Under the pieces are notes generated by a model that worked only from the letters and a program-made list of their open reading frames with translations, was not told the DNA's origin and made no database searches. Source: Diorhabda sublineata (taxonomy: Eukaryota > Arthropoda > Insecta > Coleoptera > Chrysomelidae). From it: a stretch of DNA of 64,000 nt. Position 1 is the stretch's first letter; every line of letters begins with the position of its first letter. The stretch spans positions 10,059,805 to 10,123,804 of the forward strand of contig NC_079484.1 in assembly GCF_026230105.1 (NCBI RefSeq), written 5' to 3'. A program made the position numbers and the translations under genes. This document shows, one piece after another, positions 1 to 10,893 of this stretch.

Positions 1-240
1 CATAGGTAAACTCGAGATTGGTATGACAGGAGTTATTACAATTTGTTGCTTTAGAATGGCTACAATGGAATCATCAACATAAATTTTAAAGAAATTAACT
101 GAAAAGGGTAGTTGCTTCAAACTTTCAGTAACCAGATCATTCATGACCAAATTTGCCAAAATTGGACTAGCAGGATTTCCCATGGCTGTGCCTTCCAGTT
201 GTTTGTAGAGTCTGTCAATAAAAGAAAAGTAACTGGATTC
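1..240 (-). pseudogene. Penelope-like element reverse transcriptase fragment
   Basis: Read on the minus strand, this stretch gives an open run with YKQLEGTAMGNPASPILANL followed by FFKIYVDDSIVAIL. The A-M-G-x-P-x-S-P block and the YVDD box are RT motifs of the kind found in Penelope-like elements; most LINEs carry Q-G-S/D blocks instead. The VDD codons lie at about 71-79. The reading frame runs off the left edge, so only the palm part is visible, and the endonuclease end would lie outside the window. It is most likely a dead fragment of a retroelement. A group-II-like or telomerase-like RT is the alternative, but the block order fits Penelope best. Confidence 0.6.
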
Positions 241-376
241 AAATAAGTAATCAATTAATTCTATAATTAAATTATATTATATATCAGTGTTTTTATAATT
301 ATAATATTATATATAACCATTATTCAGTGTTATATCTTTTGTTGACTCCACAAATTCATATGAGGTTTTTTAAATT

Positions 377-540
377 ATGTACAAACGTGGTTGCTATAAT
401 AACTTGTCAACAAAAACTGCTATTTTATATGATAAGACAGCTCTGGCCCAACATCATTTTACTGATGGTCACAACTTTAATTTTGATGATGTGAAAATTT
501 TGGAAAAGGAACATAAGTATGCAAAAGAACCATCAGTTAA
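377..540 (+). pseudogene. Penelope-like element GIY-YIG endonuclease tail
   Basis: The plus-strand peptide contains TALAQHHFTDGHNFNFDDVK followed by ILEKEHKYAK. This matches the segment after the GIY-YIG core in Penelope-like endonucleases (an A-x-A-x-H...GH-x-F-x-F-x-x-x-KIL-x-x-E pattern). The GIY-YIG core itself is not visible upstream, where the DNA becomes very AT-rich, so the piece is truncated at its 5' side. It is oriented opposite to the RT fragment at 1-240, so the two are not one continuous element copy. Confidence 0.55.
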
Positions 541-594
541 TAATCGTACGAATGTGGCGAATTTTACTTCAAATTTTTGTTTATTTTAGGTAAC

Positions 595-985
595 AGATAT
601 CTAGAAATATTAGAAAATTATTTACACCCACTATATCTGAATTGGAACCAGCTGTGGTATCAACACGACGGAGCCCCACCATACGGTAGTGCGCTTGTAA
701 ATAACTTTTTACAGACTCATTTTGAGCCACACAGTGGATAGCACACGATGGACCAATGGCCTCTCCGTTCACTGGATATCACCCCATTAGAGTTTTTTTC
801 TTTGAGGTCGTATAAAAGATATCATGTATGCTTCGCCGCTAACTACAAAAGAAGACTGTCAGGAAAGAGTTCGGAATGCATTTCGAACTCTTTCATCACA
901 AGAAATTCGAAACGCCACTCAACACGGGTTTTTAAGAAGAATCCATAAATGTTTGGAAGTTGGGGGCAACCATTTCTAACATTTA
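595..985 (+). pseudogene. DUF4817-type Tc1/mariner-like transposase, C-terminal relic
   Basis: With frameshifts, the plus strand reads WYQHDGAPPYGSALVNNFLQ, then MDQWPLRSLDITPLEFF, and near 954 LEVGGNHF. This is the DDE C-terminal half of the insect transposase family whose N-terminus is annotated as DUF4817. The family pattern is QHDGAPPH, then WPxRSPDLTPLDFFLW, and a terminal GGHFE. The second catalytic Asp (codon 668-670) is kept. The third acidic position reads E in PLEFF. A stop and frame changes interrupt the frame around 738, so it is inactive. The same superfamily recurs at about 8.9-10.9 kb and 55.0-56.5 kb. Confidence 0.6.
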
Positions 986-2525
986 CTTTAGTTTAATTTT
1001 TAGTTTTGTTTTTCTCCTCTGAGTGTAGGGTTTTTAAATATTTTTTAATTAAATTAAGTATTTTCATTTTTGATACTTTAACTTGTTATACGTTGTTAGC
1101 CATCGGCAGGTGACAAATAGAAACAATGAAAATTTCAGTTTCTACAAAAACTGTTAATTTAATTCCTCTTAATTTAAAGCGCAAAATCCAATGGTGAGGA
1201 GAAAAATGGAAGTTACCATTCGAAAAAATTAAGTTTTCGAAGTTTTTAGATAACGAAATTTGGCACCATTTTCTGAACACCCGATATAAATTTTTGTCAA
1301 GGTTTTCACATATTTTGATAGCTGTAAGTGTTATTTCTCCAAATTCCAAAAATATTAAACCTGACTCACTTAAACTCACTTAAACTTAGAAATATAATTT
1401 TTTTAGTGGAGGGTCCAAATATTTCGAAAATGTGAAATAATTAAAAAATTCTGTCATGGTTGACTGTTAAAAAAGACCAAGAAAGTTGTTCAATGAAGAA
1501 TAATCACGTATCTATCATTTGCTACAAGTGCTACAATTTCAAATTATTCTTTAAAACAGTACCGGTAGAGAATTATGTAGGTATTTTAACGCTTGTATAC
1601 GAGTCACGATTTTCAGTCACCACTTTATTGATGTTAAGTTATTGGCGATGAAAACAGACCTGAATTTCCACCGCATGTCAACATTCTATACTCATTCGTA
1701 TGTATTTCCGCACTCGAAATTTCATTTATAATGCAAAATTCATTGTCGACATATAAATCGGGTGTAAACATGCAAAATAAAATACTTTTTTTTTGATATT
1801 AATATGCTTCGTTTATCTAGAAAAAATTGTTACAAGGATGAGAAAGCAAAATTTTATTAATATGATTCTTAAAATTGAAAATTCAATCATTGTTTAACAG
1901 TTTAAAACATTAAAACCATTTTCATCGTAAGCATTTCATAAAATTTAAAGAAAAAAGTACATTTGATGTTCTTGTCTGTTTACAATATATATTATGTATC
2001 TCTAGTATTAACAGTGTTTTCATTATTAAATATACAACTATGATTATAAATTTTTTTTATTACTCATCATAACTCAAACTGATACTCTATTAGAATACAT
2101 TTACAAGGAACACCCAAACTTTATTGTATCAAACAAGTTTGATTGGAAGTATTTATGAGAAAATAGAAAACTAAGTAAAGATCATAAATGAGTGCTTCAG
2201 TATCTAAAAATATATTGGAATGGGTGATTCGTTACCGTACGTTTATTATTTTTAAAAAGGCTTACGTTGAAGGTCACAATATATTTTTCCATTACAACCT
2301 TGATAAATAGAAACTGTCTTATTGAAGACAGTGAAAATTTGGTATGACATTCAATATATGATATAGAGAAGAAGTATCTACTGATACCGCTTCTAAATAT
2401 TAACACGACCACAGATATATAGTTTGCGTTTGTCGTAAAACATATACAAAGGACAAACACAAAACAATTATGGATTAGGTCCAGTGAATGAAATATCTTC
2501 AGTCTCTTCATTGGCTAATGAGTAA
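986..2525. other. AT-rich stretch, no gene recognised
   Basis: Only short ORFs are present, including minus-strand ones at 1086-1379 and 2197-2511. They have low-complexity, Phe/Ile/Ser-rich translations without motifs I recognise. No RNA gene or repeat could be supported. Confidence 0.5.
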
Positions 2526-2529
2526 GAAG

Positions 2530-2860
2530 ACTTGCAACTACTTAATTTTGGTGACTTCCAACCGATTCTGATCACTATCCACTAATTTGACACATTCTTT
2601 GATTGTTGGAACTTTGAGATCTCAGTGAAGTGCGAAGTTGGGAGTATTAGCCAGCGATCCGAGTTCTTTGGATTACAAACATTGTATCTTTATCATGTTT
2701 GTCTTACTTTCTGAACTCCAAAGTTTTATTCCATATATAGACTTCATTATTCTTATAAATACAAGCACCTTATTCGTGAGAGATAAGTGGTAAATTGTTG
2801 TGATGGGTTCTAAGAATTCGTATGGGCCAACCTCATTCTTGGGGCTCCAAATCATTCCAA
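2530..2860 (-). pseudogene. Jockey-like LINE, C-terminal pol fragment
   Basis: On the minus strand the peptide contains SLTNKVLVFIRIMKSIYGIK, then LWSSESKTNMIKIQ. After a stop it continues with residues resembling FQSKxLRxxxNxPxxxxxxxLHxDLxxPTxxE. This is the post-RT region of Jockey-group LINEs (NKxxxYKxxxKPIWTYGIQLWG...IQRFQSK). The tryptophan-rich YGIxLW block and the PTIKE block are the anchors. It is a short 5'-truncated relic with stops. Relatives of the same segment sit at 6330-6660 (plus) and 33330-33720 (minus). Confidence 0.6.
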
Positions 2861-2989
2861 AAGTAACTTTAAACTTGGTTATAAATCTGATTCAATGTTA
2901 GTGAGCTGCTACATACGTTTATTCAGCTTTGTTGGAATTTATGGAACCTTTGTCGGTTCTGATCTTAATTTACCTTCAGTCTAAGTTAC

Positions 2990-3110
2990 TTGGTTTACTT
3001 TCAATCTCTGAAGACGATAACTTGATTATCGTAACACGCGTCAGACAGTGTGATTATGAGTGTTGGTGTAGTGGTAGTGTAAACAGTGTGTTCAGTATTT
3101 TTCAACTTTG
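2990..3110 (+). repeat. dispersed repeat with hammerhead-ribozyme-like core, copy A
   Basis: The core reads CTGAAGA (3008-3014), one C, a 5-bp stem GATAA/TTATC (3016-3020 with 3026-3030) closing a CTTGA loop, then GTAAC and ACGCGTC (3036-3042). A hammerhead ribozyme core is CUGANGA, stem II, GAAA, a short stem III, then UH. Here the GAAA is changed to GTAA, and an extra C precedes stem II, so the fit is imperfect. About 95 bp around it are similar to 45310-45405. Hammerhead motifs are known in Penelope-like elements and retrozymes. That this repeat belongs to one of those is inference. Confidence 0.4.
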
Positions 3111-3156
3111 TTTACTTGACGTATTTTGGAAATGATCTATAATATCTCTCAATCTA

Positions 3157-4425
3157 CGAGGATGTATTGAAATCTAGTTGGCCCAGACCTGCATAAACAA
3201 AATATTGCGTTACCGTAGCAACGAACAATAACTTAATAGAGGTGTCAATGTGAAATTTGACGTCAAAAAAGTAAACCAGAACCACCAAAATTGTGAAAAT
3301 CGAAAAATTGGAGTTTCGAGTCATCACCAAGTACCTGTATTTGAAAGGGTTAAGAGGTAAGCAGATTTACGAAGATATTATTAATACCCTTGGTGATCAT
3401 CCTTCGTATGCGACGGTGAAAAATTGGACTGCAAGCTTCAAAAGAGGTAGATTTTCCATTGAAGATGATGACCGATCGGGAAGGCCAGTTTCTGTGTCAG
3501 TCCCCGAAAATATCGATGCAGTTCATTACACAATTTTATCAGACCGTCGAATTGGACTAAAACGGATATCTGAGGCACTGAATATTTCACGTCAATTTGG
3601 ACATGAAAAATATTGCTGCAAAATGGATACCCAAATATTTGAATGTTGACCAAAAGCGTGCAAAGGTAGAAGCATCGCGTTCGATCTGTGCTCGATTTAA
3701 AAACGATGTAGACTTCTTAAACCGAATTGTTACTATGGATGAGACTTGGGTACATTTCTACGATCCAAAAACAAAGCAACAATCGATAGAATGGCGACTC
3801 TCTGGTTCACCAAGGCCTAAGAAGTTTCGTGTCCAAAAATCTGCTGGAAAAGTTCTTGCCTCAGTTTTTTGGGATTACCATGGAGTAATCATGATTAATT
3901 TTTTGGATAAGGATGGAACAATAACTAGAGATCACTATTCGACATTAATGACCACTCTACGGAAAGAAAAGATGCGGAAAGCTTCCAAAAAGTGTTTTGG
4001 TTTTCCAGGATAACTCCCTTCCACACAAATCTCATGTTGCCATGTAAAAAATTCGTGATTTAGGGTTTGAATTACTAGAACACCACCCTTATCCACCAGA
4101 TTTGGCACCGTTGACTATCATCTCTTTCCTCAAATGGAAAAAAGTTTAAAAGGTCGTAAATTTTCTTCCAACGAGGAGGTAATAAAAGCTGGGAAGGTCT
4201 GGTTTGCAGAGCAAGAAAAAAGGTCTAGAGACGTTCTCTCGAGTATCTCGTATTCCAAAATTCTTACTAAAATGACCGGACTAACAGTAAAAAATCCTAT
4301 AAAAGGATGTTGCGGTTTTCTGCGGCTTTCCTGTAATCTGGTGAACCGAATCAACAGCGAAAATGAGAAAAAAACAAACAAAAAAATTACGTTGGGTCGT
4401 TCGTTTTTTTTTTGGTCTTGAGCAG
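3157..4425 (+). mobile_element. mariner element copy 1, inactivated
   Basis: This is a DD34D mariner transposase gene broken by small indels. The N-terminal helix-turn-helix reads FRVITKYLYLKGLRGKQIYE and continues to about 3590. The catalytic domain has MDETWVHFYDP (first Asp codon 3738-3740), FQDNSLPH (second Asp codon 4009-4011) and, after a 1-base loss, the third Asp at 4113-4115 followed by FPQ and KGRKFSSNEEV. All three catalytic residues survive, in different frames. The start codon is missing: copy 2 has about 31 extra bases holding ATG between GTAAACCAGA and the first coding bases. The left end is placed at a TA near 3155 from alignment with copy 2. No right inverted repeat was found. 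Confidence 0.8.
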
Positions 4426-4429
4426 CACA

Positions 4430-5780
4430 ATCACAAACCTATCATATCAACCCCACCCCTGCAGAGGAGAAGGTCCTATATCAGGGCCAATTCCAATTAA
4501 CCTACTTCTCTATAAAATATTTACTCATCCCACCCAAATATATCCAACGAATCTCTCTCTCGACTGTATTTGGTAATTAGCAGTTCAAAAATTATTGTAT
4601 TGTACACTACTGTACACATCTGAATTTCCTTCTAAAAATCTTTATTCTCTGGATTTTCAGCTTATGATGATTTACATTTATTTTTCTCATAATGTAGAAG
4701 TTTTAATCTTTTAAGTTATTTTGTTCATTTCGTTGGCAATAAATTTTAATAATTTTCTTTACCTACGTCTTCACTGCTTGATCTTCAAATACCCAATGAT
4801 GATACATCAGTGAAGATATGCACAGAAAAAATCTTCTTTAAGGACATCTTTGTGGTTTATGCGCTGTTGTTACTTTCTACATAACTGTACTTAGTTAAGC
4901 TAACTAGGATTAGAATTTCAAAACAATGCTTTTGTTGGTTCTGAACAAGGTAAATGAAAAAAATCATGTTTTTTTAGAGATCTTTCCGGGACTTCGCTTA
5001 CTTATGATAAAGTAAAAATTCCATTGCTGATAAAAAATCGGTCGGCCATCAGTAACCATCCTCAACTAATTTTTTACAATGAAATTTATTTCCATTTCAA
5101 ACCGTTTTATCAATACGATTCCACACTCTCTAGGTAATAAAAATGCCACATCATCTCTCAAACGTGTCAAAAAAATGAAAAATTCAGAATCATTTATCAT
5201 ATGAACTACCACAGAGAAGCTTAACATAGTTGTCCCTAATGGCTCCGAGGGGGCTACATCTACCTCTATGGAAGTCCGATAATAATAGTTATGACGATTT
5301 GTTGAACAACATATTCCTCACTTCGGATTCAGTTTACAGGGGAATAGACTGTCTGTGAGAATAAAATTCCACTTAGAATTTAGAAAATGACATTTTTTAC
5401 AGAGTTAAAACAAGTTGATTCTTTTTTGTGTCACTCATTTTGTTATAGTCACTTCAAAGATCTTACAAAAATATAATTAGTAGCTTGAAATATATTTTCC
5501 GTAAATTTTTAGACAGCTTAGCAAGTAGAGTAGGCTTCAACTGAGAACGTTAATTGTTTTACTTAATTTGGTAGTTGTCAAATGTCCCAAGTACAAACAT
5601 TACGTCTAAGTTAGAAGTAAATATAGATATAGATGTAAATATGGAAAATCTAACAAAAAACGAACGACGTTGAATAACTGCCAAGTTTTATTAGCAAAAT
5701 TAAGATCTAATGAAATCGTTTTCGTTCAATCAATTTATAAGAATGGAAATAACCAGACATTCAACGATATCTGTAGGCGT
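4430..5780. other. AT-rich stretch, no gene recognised
   Basis: No ORF of note and no motif I recognise. The right inverted repeat of the upstream mariner was looked for here and not found. Confidence 0.5.
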
Positions 5781-5784
5781 TTTG

Positions 5785-6660
5785 AGACACCTCATCCTAC
5801 AGACTTATCAGTTTGTTGCCTACAGTAAGCAAAGTCGTCGAACAGCTCCTACTAAAAAGGATAAACACGGATCATGATCTTATAGAGTAACTACATAATC
5901 ATCAATTTGGATTTCGGGAACAACATTCTACAACCCAACAAGTTCACAGGTTAATAAATCTCCAAGGTTGTTGAAGACAAAAAATATTGTAATGCGTTAT
6001 TACTAGACATTTCACAGGCCTTCGATAAGGTATGACACAGAGGCCTGCTTAATACATCAAATGACAAACTAAGATCAACTCAGCTAAATCTGTACAAGTC
6101 CCCTCCACCATACGTCAAAATATATGTCCTCCAGTAACTATGAATACCCGAGGCAACTGAAACCAAATACCTCGGCCTTCATTTAGATCGGCGACTTACC
6201 TGGAAAAAGGATAAAAGAAGTAAATTATGTACTGGCTCTTCGGTTGGAAATTAAAATTATCTATAAGCAACGAATTGCTGATATACAAATCAATCTTAAA
6301 GCCGATTTGACTGTGAGGGATCCAACTCTGGAGATGCGCTAAACCTACTGCGATAAACATAATACAAAGGTTTCAATCTAAATCACTAAGAAATCTGGTG
6401 GATGCTCCGTGGTATGTCAGTAATCATATCCTCCACACTGATTTCAATATTCCCTACGTCAAAAATGAGATAGAAGACTATGTAGAACTTGGCCTCAAGA
6501 CCTACTGCAACTTTGAAAAATATTATATAAGGAGTAGCATTGATAAATGCTTTCCTTTCAAGTCAAATAGATACAGACAACTAATTTACTCAATACTTAC
6601 ATGTGATGTAGATTGTAAATATGCAAGTATGATAATAAAAAAAGGAGCCCAAGGATAAAA
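5785..6660 (+). pseudogene. Jockey-like LINE pol relic with internal deletion
   Basis: Shifting frames give PISLLPTVSKVVEQLLLKRI, HNHQFGFREQHSTTQQVHRL and NALLLDISQAFDKV, which are RT blocks before the catalytic box. The text then jumps to a CPPVTMN / IPEATETKYLGLHLDRRLTW block (about 6110-6200), so the FADD/YADD catalytic segment is deleted. The tail is intact from 6398 to 6658: DAPWYVSNHILHTDFNIPY. Order and motifs are those of Jockey-clade LINEs. Stops and frameshifts are frequent, so this is an old, dead copy. Confidence 0.7.
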
Positions 6661-7685
6661 ACTTATACGATTTGTTTATAAGAAATGTTTTGCTTATCAG
6701 TGTTTATCATAATTTGTTTATTAGTACGGAAATTATAGTGAATAGATTATTAACATAACGTGAAATGAATATTGCTTGGTATCGGATAATAATTACGAGT
6801 ATCATTTTTCTTGATATACTCATGAGAACCAGCATTACAGCTTCAAACATTTTTCGGTTATGATGAAAGTAATTAAAATTGACTGAATGTTCAACTAAAT
6901 AAATTCTATTCAAGAAGGAATTCGAGGAATCTTTTATTTGTGAAAACACTGCGAATTTCATGAGGGTCTTTGTTATGTATAGAAGGGAATTTGAGATGCT
7001 GCGAAAATGAATGTCTGGGAACGGTTGTTTATTAGGGTTTCGTGGCTTACAAGCGAAATAGAAGAAGTACGTACTAAGTTAGAAAAGACCTAGGGATCAA
7101 TGAATTAGAAAACCTAAGGAGAACTATATAAATTATCGGATTTGTTTATTCTCTTAGAATTTATGTTCAATGCTTTATCGTAAATAAGTTCGAATCATTG
7201 CGAAAAGCGACAAAATGTACAGAGAGATATGAAATTTTAGTTGTTTCTCTAAAAGTTGAAGCAATAAATTGATCTAAGAGTTTCTACCAACGTAGCAAAA
7301 AATCGTTAATCGAATAAACAAGGTTTTATACTTAAAATTGATCCCCTTAAACAAATATAATGACAAAAAAATTTCCTCCAATAGTTGTACAACATTTTTT
7401 AACTAAGTACCCAATGTATTTTTCTCCTGATCTAGAAAATACGGTGTTATGATAAATTAATCATTTTTATAAAAAAAATAAAAGCAAATAAGAAAAAAAT
7501 GAGAGAATTCATAAAAAACAAAATAAAGTGGATATAAAATCTATTTAATTGATAGAATGAAAGCTTAAAGTTACCTAGGAAAAAATCTGTTTTTCTCCAA
7601 CCATCAAAAAATGTTGACATTTTTGTACTATTTTCAGGTGCAAAAGCCATCAATTCCCTTACCGTACAAAAATTTTCTCGTTGCT
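6661..7685. other. AT-rich stretch, no gene recognised
   Basis: Short ORFs at 6707-6961 and 7447-7653 (both minus) give hydrophobic low-complexity peptides with no family motif. Confidence 0.5.
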
Positions 7686-7689
7686 TAGC

Positions 7690-8335
7690 AACACTTTTAA
7701 TCCTAGGACTAAAAGTTAAATTGCATTTGAGCTCTCTAATTGGAATTTGAAGAAAAAAACATCGTCTCTTACAAACTTAGTAAAACAAACTAATTGGGCA
7801 ACTATATATAGGTATTTATTTGTTATTATAATTATCACTAACAATTTTCCAACAATTCAAAAGATTTTCATTAATGTTAGAACAACTCAAAATATTATCC
7901 GTAACTGTTGATGAAACATTCGAGGAAATATCTGAACAGGTACTTGTACCTTCTTTGTCAGGTTGCAATATATGCTGCTTCGGCACTTTCCAATGTATCC
8001 GCAGGTATATTTTCATCGTGTTCGGGATTCATTTTGAAAGCAGCGTAAAAACTACTACAAAAATTATATGATTAGTACGTCTTGACAATCGATATTTACC
8101 AACTATTTGTTCAAATTTATTACTAAATTATTAACGATTTTTAAATAAAACTAAATTTATTTTAATTTTTACTTGGTTGGAGAAAAAATAGTATATATCA
8201 TACGGACTAAAAGTGCCTATTTTTACTCGCAATTTTGCATTCACTCGGCTGCGCTGCGCTCCGCCTCGCAACTGAAAATATGGCTCGTAAAAAAATATGC
8301 ACTTTTAATCCTTATAATATAATATACTATTTTAT
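7690..8335. repeat. foldback/MITE ends sharing a GGACTAAAAGTGC terminus
   Basis: Four copies of one terminus occur here. At 7692-7717 the right end CACTTTTAATCC abuts the left end GGACTAAAAGT with TA between them, making an imperfect palindrome. At 8204-8216 GGACTAAAAGTGC faces GCACTTTTAATCC at 8299-8311, one mismatch in 13. That defines a 108-bp foldback unit whose arms extend outward into AT-rich complementary sequence (about 8188-8331). Its centre is a CpG-rich block at about 8245-8270 with CTGCGCTGCGCTCCGC. The arrangement suggests tandem or nested copies of a non-autonomous element. The superfamily is unknown. Confidence 0.6.
7816..8050 (-). pseudogene. unidentified short coding-like ORF between foldback ends
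   Basis: Minus-strand reading from a methionine near 8031 gives MNPEHDENIPADTLE. A frame change then leads into QPDKEGTSTCSDISSNVSST and a stop near 7816. Composition is Asp/Glu/Ser/Asn-rich, unlike the random Phe/Ile/Lys ORFs around it, which hints at former coding. It lies between the element ends at 7702 and 8311, so it may be a remnant of the element's own protein. I do not recognise the family. Confidence 0.25.
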
Positions 8336-8534
8336 CACTTATTAATCATTAAATATCTGTTTGTCAGTGTGAGTTGTGAAATTAGCGGTATATAAAACAG
8401 ACATGATAGTAATGCTAATGATGGTGTGAAACGGCGATAGACTTTGGATGCCTAGAAGAAGTTTGAGTTTTCTTTAACAAAACACATATTGAGTTAAGAT
8501 AAAAAACAAAGTTACACAACAACAATCAGCCCTG

Positions 8535-8885
8535 TAATGACCCGTACATTCTAAGCAAATCCAGGAATATCAAAAGCGAAACAGACCGCAGAAATTAAAA
8601 TTCTCGGGCGGATCTCCGAACAAAACTACTAGCGAAAACATCAGAAGATGATATAAGGTAGATAACATTAATGAATGTGTTTCACAGTGGAAGAAAACCA
8701 ACATATAAGTCGAATAGCAAACGATAGACTATTAACAATAACAAGGTATAAATCTCCAATTGGAACACGGAGTAGAGGTCGACCAAGAAAAAGGTGCAGT
8801 GACCACCAAGAACCAAGGATAAGGAAATATATCGAACAAGGAATAGTCCATTGACCTATTACAAATAAAAGAAATATGAAGACAT
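8535..8885 (+). pseudogene. RTE-like LINE, extreme C-terminal pol fragment
   Basis: Frames combined on the plus strand read TAEIKILGRIS, then DNINEWVSQWKK, then RIANDRL, and finally KSPIGTRSRGRPRKRCSDH at about 8756-8810. The last block (SPIGxRSRGRPRKRW) is the typical C-terminal tail of insect RTE-like LINE polyproteins. Several frameshifts and stops are present. The segment ends just before the transposase relic that starts near 8890, so it is either truncated by it or simply adjacent. Confidence 0.6.
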
Positions 8886-8889
8886 TTTG

Positions 8890-9610
8890 AAATACCTCCA
8901 GTTGATAAAAGCACAGTAGACAGAATTGTTGGATATTTTAATGGATCGGAAGTGCGTGGAAGCTCGGAAATCTGTTCTGCTCCAAAGTTAGATATTTATA
9001 CTATCATTAGAAGATAACCCTCATACGACTAGAACAGAAATTCTTAAGAAAAAAATGTTGGTAACTCGTTTGAAGTATTCAAGTACACCGGGCATTGTGA
9101 TAAAAACTCAAATTTTCTTAATAGTATACAATTTTCAGACGAGGCAACTTTTTGTTCAAGTGGTACATTAATTCGACACAACTGTCGCTACTGGGCTCCC
9201 AAAAATTAATGTTTGGTAAGGAATCATTAAGAGAAGATTTATTGGTCGCAAGAATTTGATAGCTGAGCGATATTTGGAATATCTTCGTATGCCGCTGCAT
9301 GCGGAAATCATATATGCATTTTTGGATCCAAAAAAATAATGTTTGAAGGTGTCTGGATAATCAATTTGAAGGTAGTTGGATTGGAAGATGTGGATTAATG
9401 GAGTGACCACCTAGGTCGCTGGGTCCCAGCCCTCTTAATATTTTTCTGTGCGGACAAAAATTCACTAGCCAATTTGGAAGAACTAATGTAACAAGTCATG
9501 AAATAACTCCTCAGATGATCAAAAATTCTATGAATGGAGCCTATCTTTTTTTTTTGGTTTATGTCAGATAGTTAACAGGGCACTGTTTGTACAATATCTT
9601 TAGAAATAAT
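8890..9610 (+). pseudogene. DUF4817-type transposase relic (left arm of large inverted repeat)
   Basis: The N-terminal part reads FEIPPVDKSTVDRIVGYF, then a divergent linker, then FSDEATFCSSGTLIRHNCRY (about 9130-9190). FSDEAxF contains the first catalytic Asp of the family. A later block reads NQFEGSWIGRCG then PPRSLGPSPLNIFLCG (about 9360-9450), a degraded WIGRGGPxxWPxRSPDLTPLDFFLWG. The QQDGAPPH block between them is missing or unreadable. Stops and frameshifts are frequent. From about 9210 onward the same sequence is repeated in inverted orientation at 10135-10893. Confidence 0.6.
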
Positions 9611-10000
9611 TTTGGTTTTATATACTGTTAAGTCAACTTATTGTTAAAATTGAGTTTATTTCGATTTTTATTAATTATGTTTGTGACTTATGTCATATCG
9701 TTGGCATTTTTTTATTGATGTCAACTTGATTGGAGATAATTATCAAGAACTGCTCCACAATAATGTCGTGTCAACTTTGAATATAATATGATTTCAGCCA
9801 GATGAAGCACCGCCCTATCATCAAATCAATGTCCGACAGTACCTAAACTAATTTGTTCTCTTGATCTGATACCATTAGACTTTATTTTGTGAGGATATGG
9901 TGAAAATATTGTATACAAAACTGGACCCTCCAACTTAGTTGACTTAGAAATATGAGAAAGATAATTCATGCCTGAGTAGCTTTAAAAGACATTTCCATAC
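9210..10000 (+). repeat. large inverted repeat, left arm
   Basis: This segment matches the reverse complement of about 10135-10893 nearly throughout. Shared words include AGAAGATTTATT, TGGATAATCAATTTGAAGGT, TTTTTATTGATGTCAACTTG and CCTATCATCAAATCAATGTC against its arm-2 equivalent. Arms are about 750-790 bp and the spacer about 135 bp. Divergence is moderate with small indels. A transcript through the locus could fold into a long hairpin. Confidence 0.8.
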
Positions 10001-10020
10001 CAGATTAACACGTTACGAAG
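9715..10020 (+). pseudogene. second Tc1/mariner-like transposase fragment in the same arm
   Basis: Frame-shifted reading gives NYQELLHNNVVSTL, PDEAPPYHQINVRQYLN, an I-P-L-D-F block and ENIVYKTGPSNLVDLE. This corresponds to Q-x-D-x-A-P-P-H-Y...VRQYL...LTPLDFxLWG...VYKTxPSNLxDL of Tc1/mariner-like DDE domains, so it is a second DDE C-terminus downstream of the first. Both inverted-repeat arms contain this same junction. The two fragments were therefore already joined before the inverted duplication. Confidence 0.5.
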
Positions 10021-10134
10021 ACATTCGTGGAAAGAAAAATATTTTATTTCACAAATTCGCTACATTTAATTGAAAATCTAATAAGTAATAATGATTATCT
10101 CGTAATAAATAAAAAAACAATTATGTCAATATAG

Positions 10135-10893
10135 AAGATGTTTGAAATGTCTTACTAACGTCACTCAATATCAGGAGTGACTAATCTTAGTGCATTCGTG
10201 CTCAACTTTCTAAGTCATCTCAGTTGAAAAGTCCAGTTTTATATACAATTTCTCTGTCATATTCCAAAAAATCAAATCTACTGGTGTCAGATCAGGAGAA
10301 CAAATTGGTTCCGATACTGTCGGACATTGATTTGGTAATAGAGCGGTGCTTCACCTTGCTGAAATTATATTGTATTCGCAAACTTGTGGGTTTGCTCTAT
10401 CAGGATATAAGCTTGTCAAATTTGTTACGACATTATTTTGGAGCAGTTCTAAATTTTTATATCCAATCAAGTTGACATCAATAAAAAATGGTGCCTACAA
10501 TATGACATAAGTCATATTTTAGCAATAAGTTTTTTATTGACTGCACAGTAAAATTTTTTTTACAGAAATTGTTCAAACTGTGTCCTGTTAACGATCTGAT
10601 TTAAAGAATTTTCGATCATCTGAGGAGTTATACGAGTCATTTTATGTCTAACTCGTTACCAAAATATCAAGAGGGTTGGGATCCGGCGATCTAGATGGTC
10701 ACTGTATTGATCCACATCTTCCAATCCAATCACCTTCAAATTGATTATCCAGAAACCTTAAAACATTATTCTTTGGATCCAGAAATGCCGCTATGAATTC
10801 CGCATGCAGCACCATACGAAGATGTTCTAGAAATCGCTTACCTATCAAATTCTTGTAACTAATAAATCTTCTCTTGACGATTCCAATAAATTC
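10135..10893 (-). repeat. large inverted repeat, right arm, with transposase relics
   Basis: On the minus strand this reads FLDNQFEGDWIGRCGSIQ then PSRSPDPNPLDIL (about 10675-10760), a better preserved version of the block at 9360-9450. Further on it carries the second transposase fragment equivalent to 9715-10020. The plus-strand ORF at 10224-10475 is an antisense shadow of these relics. Arm 2 ends near 10135, where the match to arm 1 fades. Confidence 0.75.

Noticed and set aside
10224..10475. 83-codon plus-strand ORF
   Set aside because: Shadow of the transposase relics on the minus strand of the inverted-repeat right arm.
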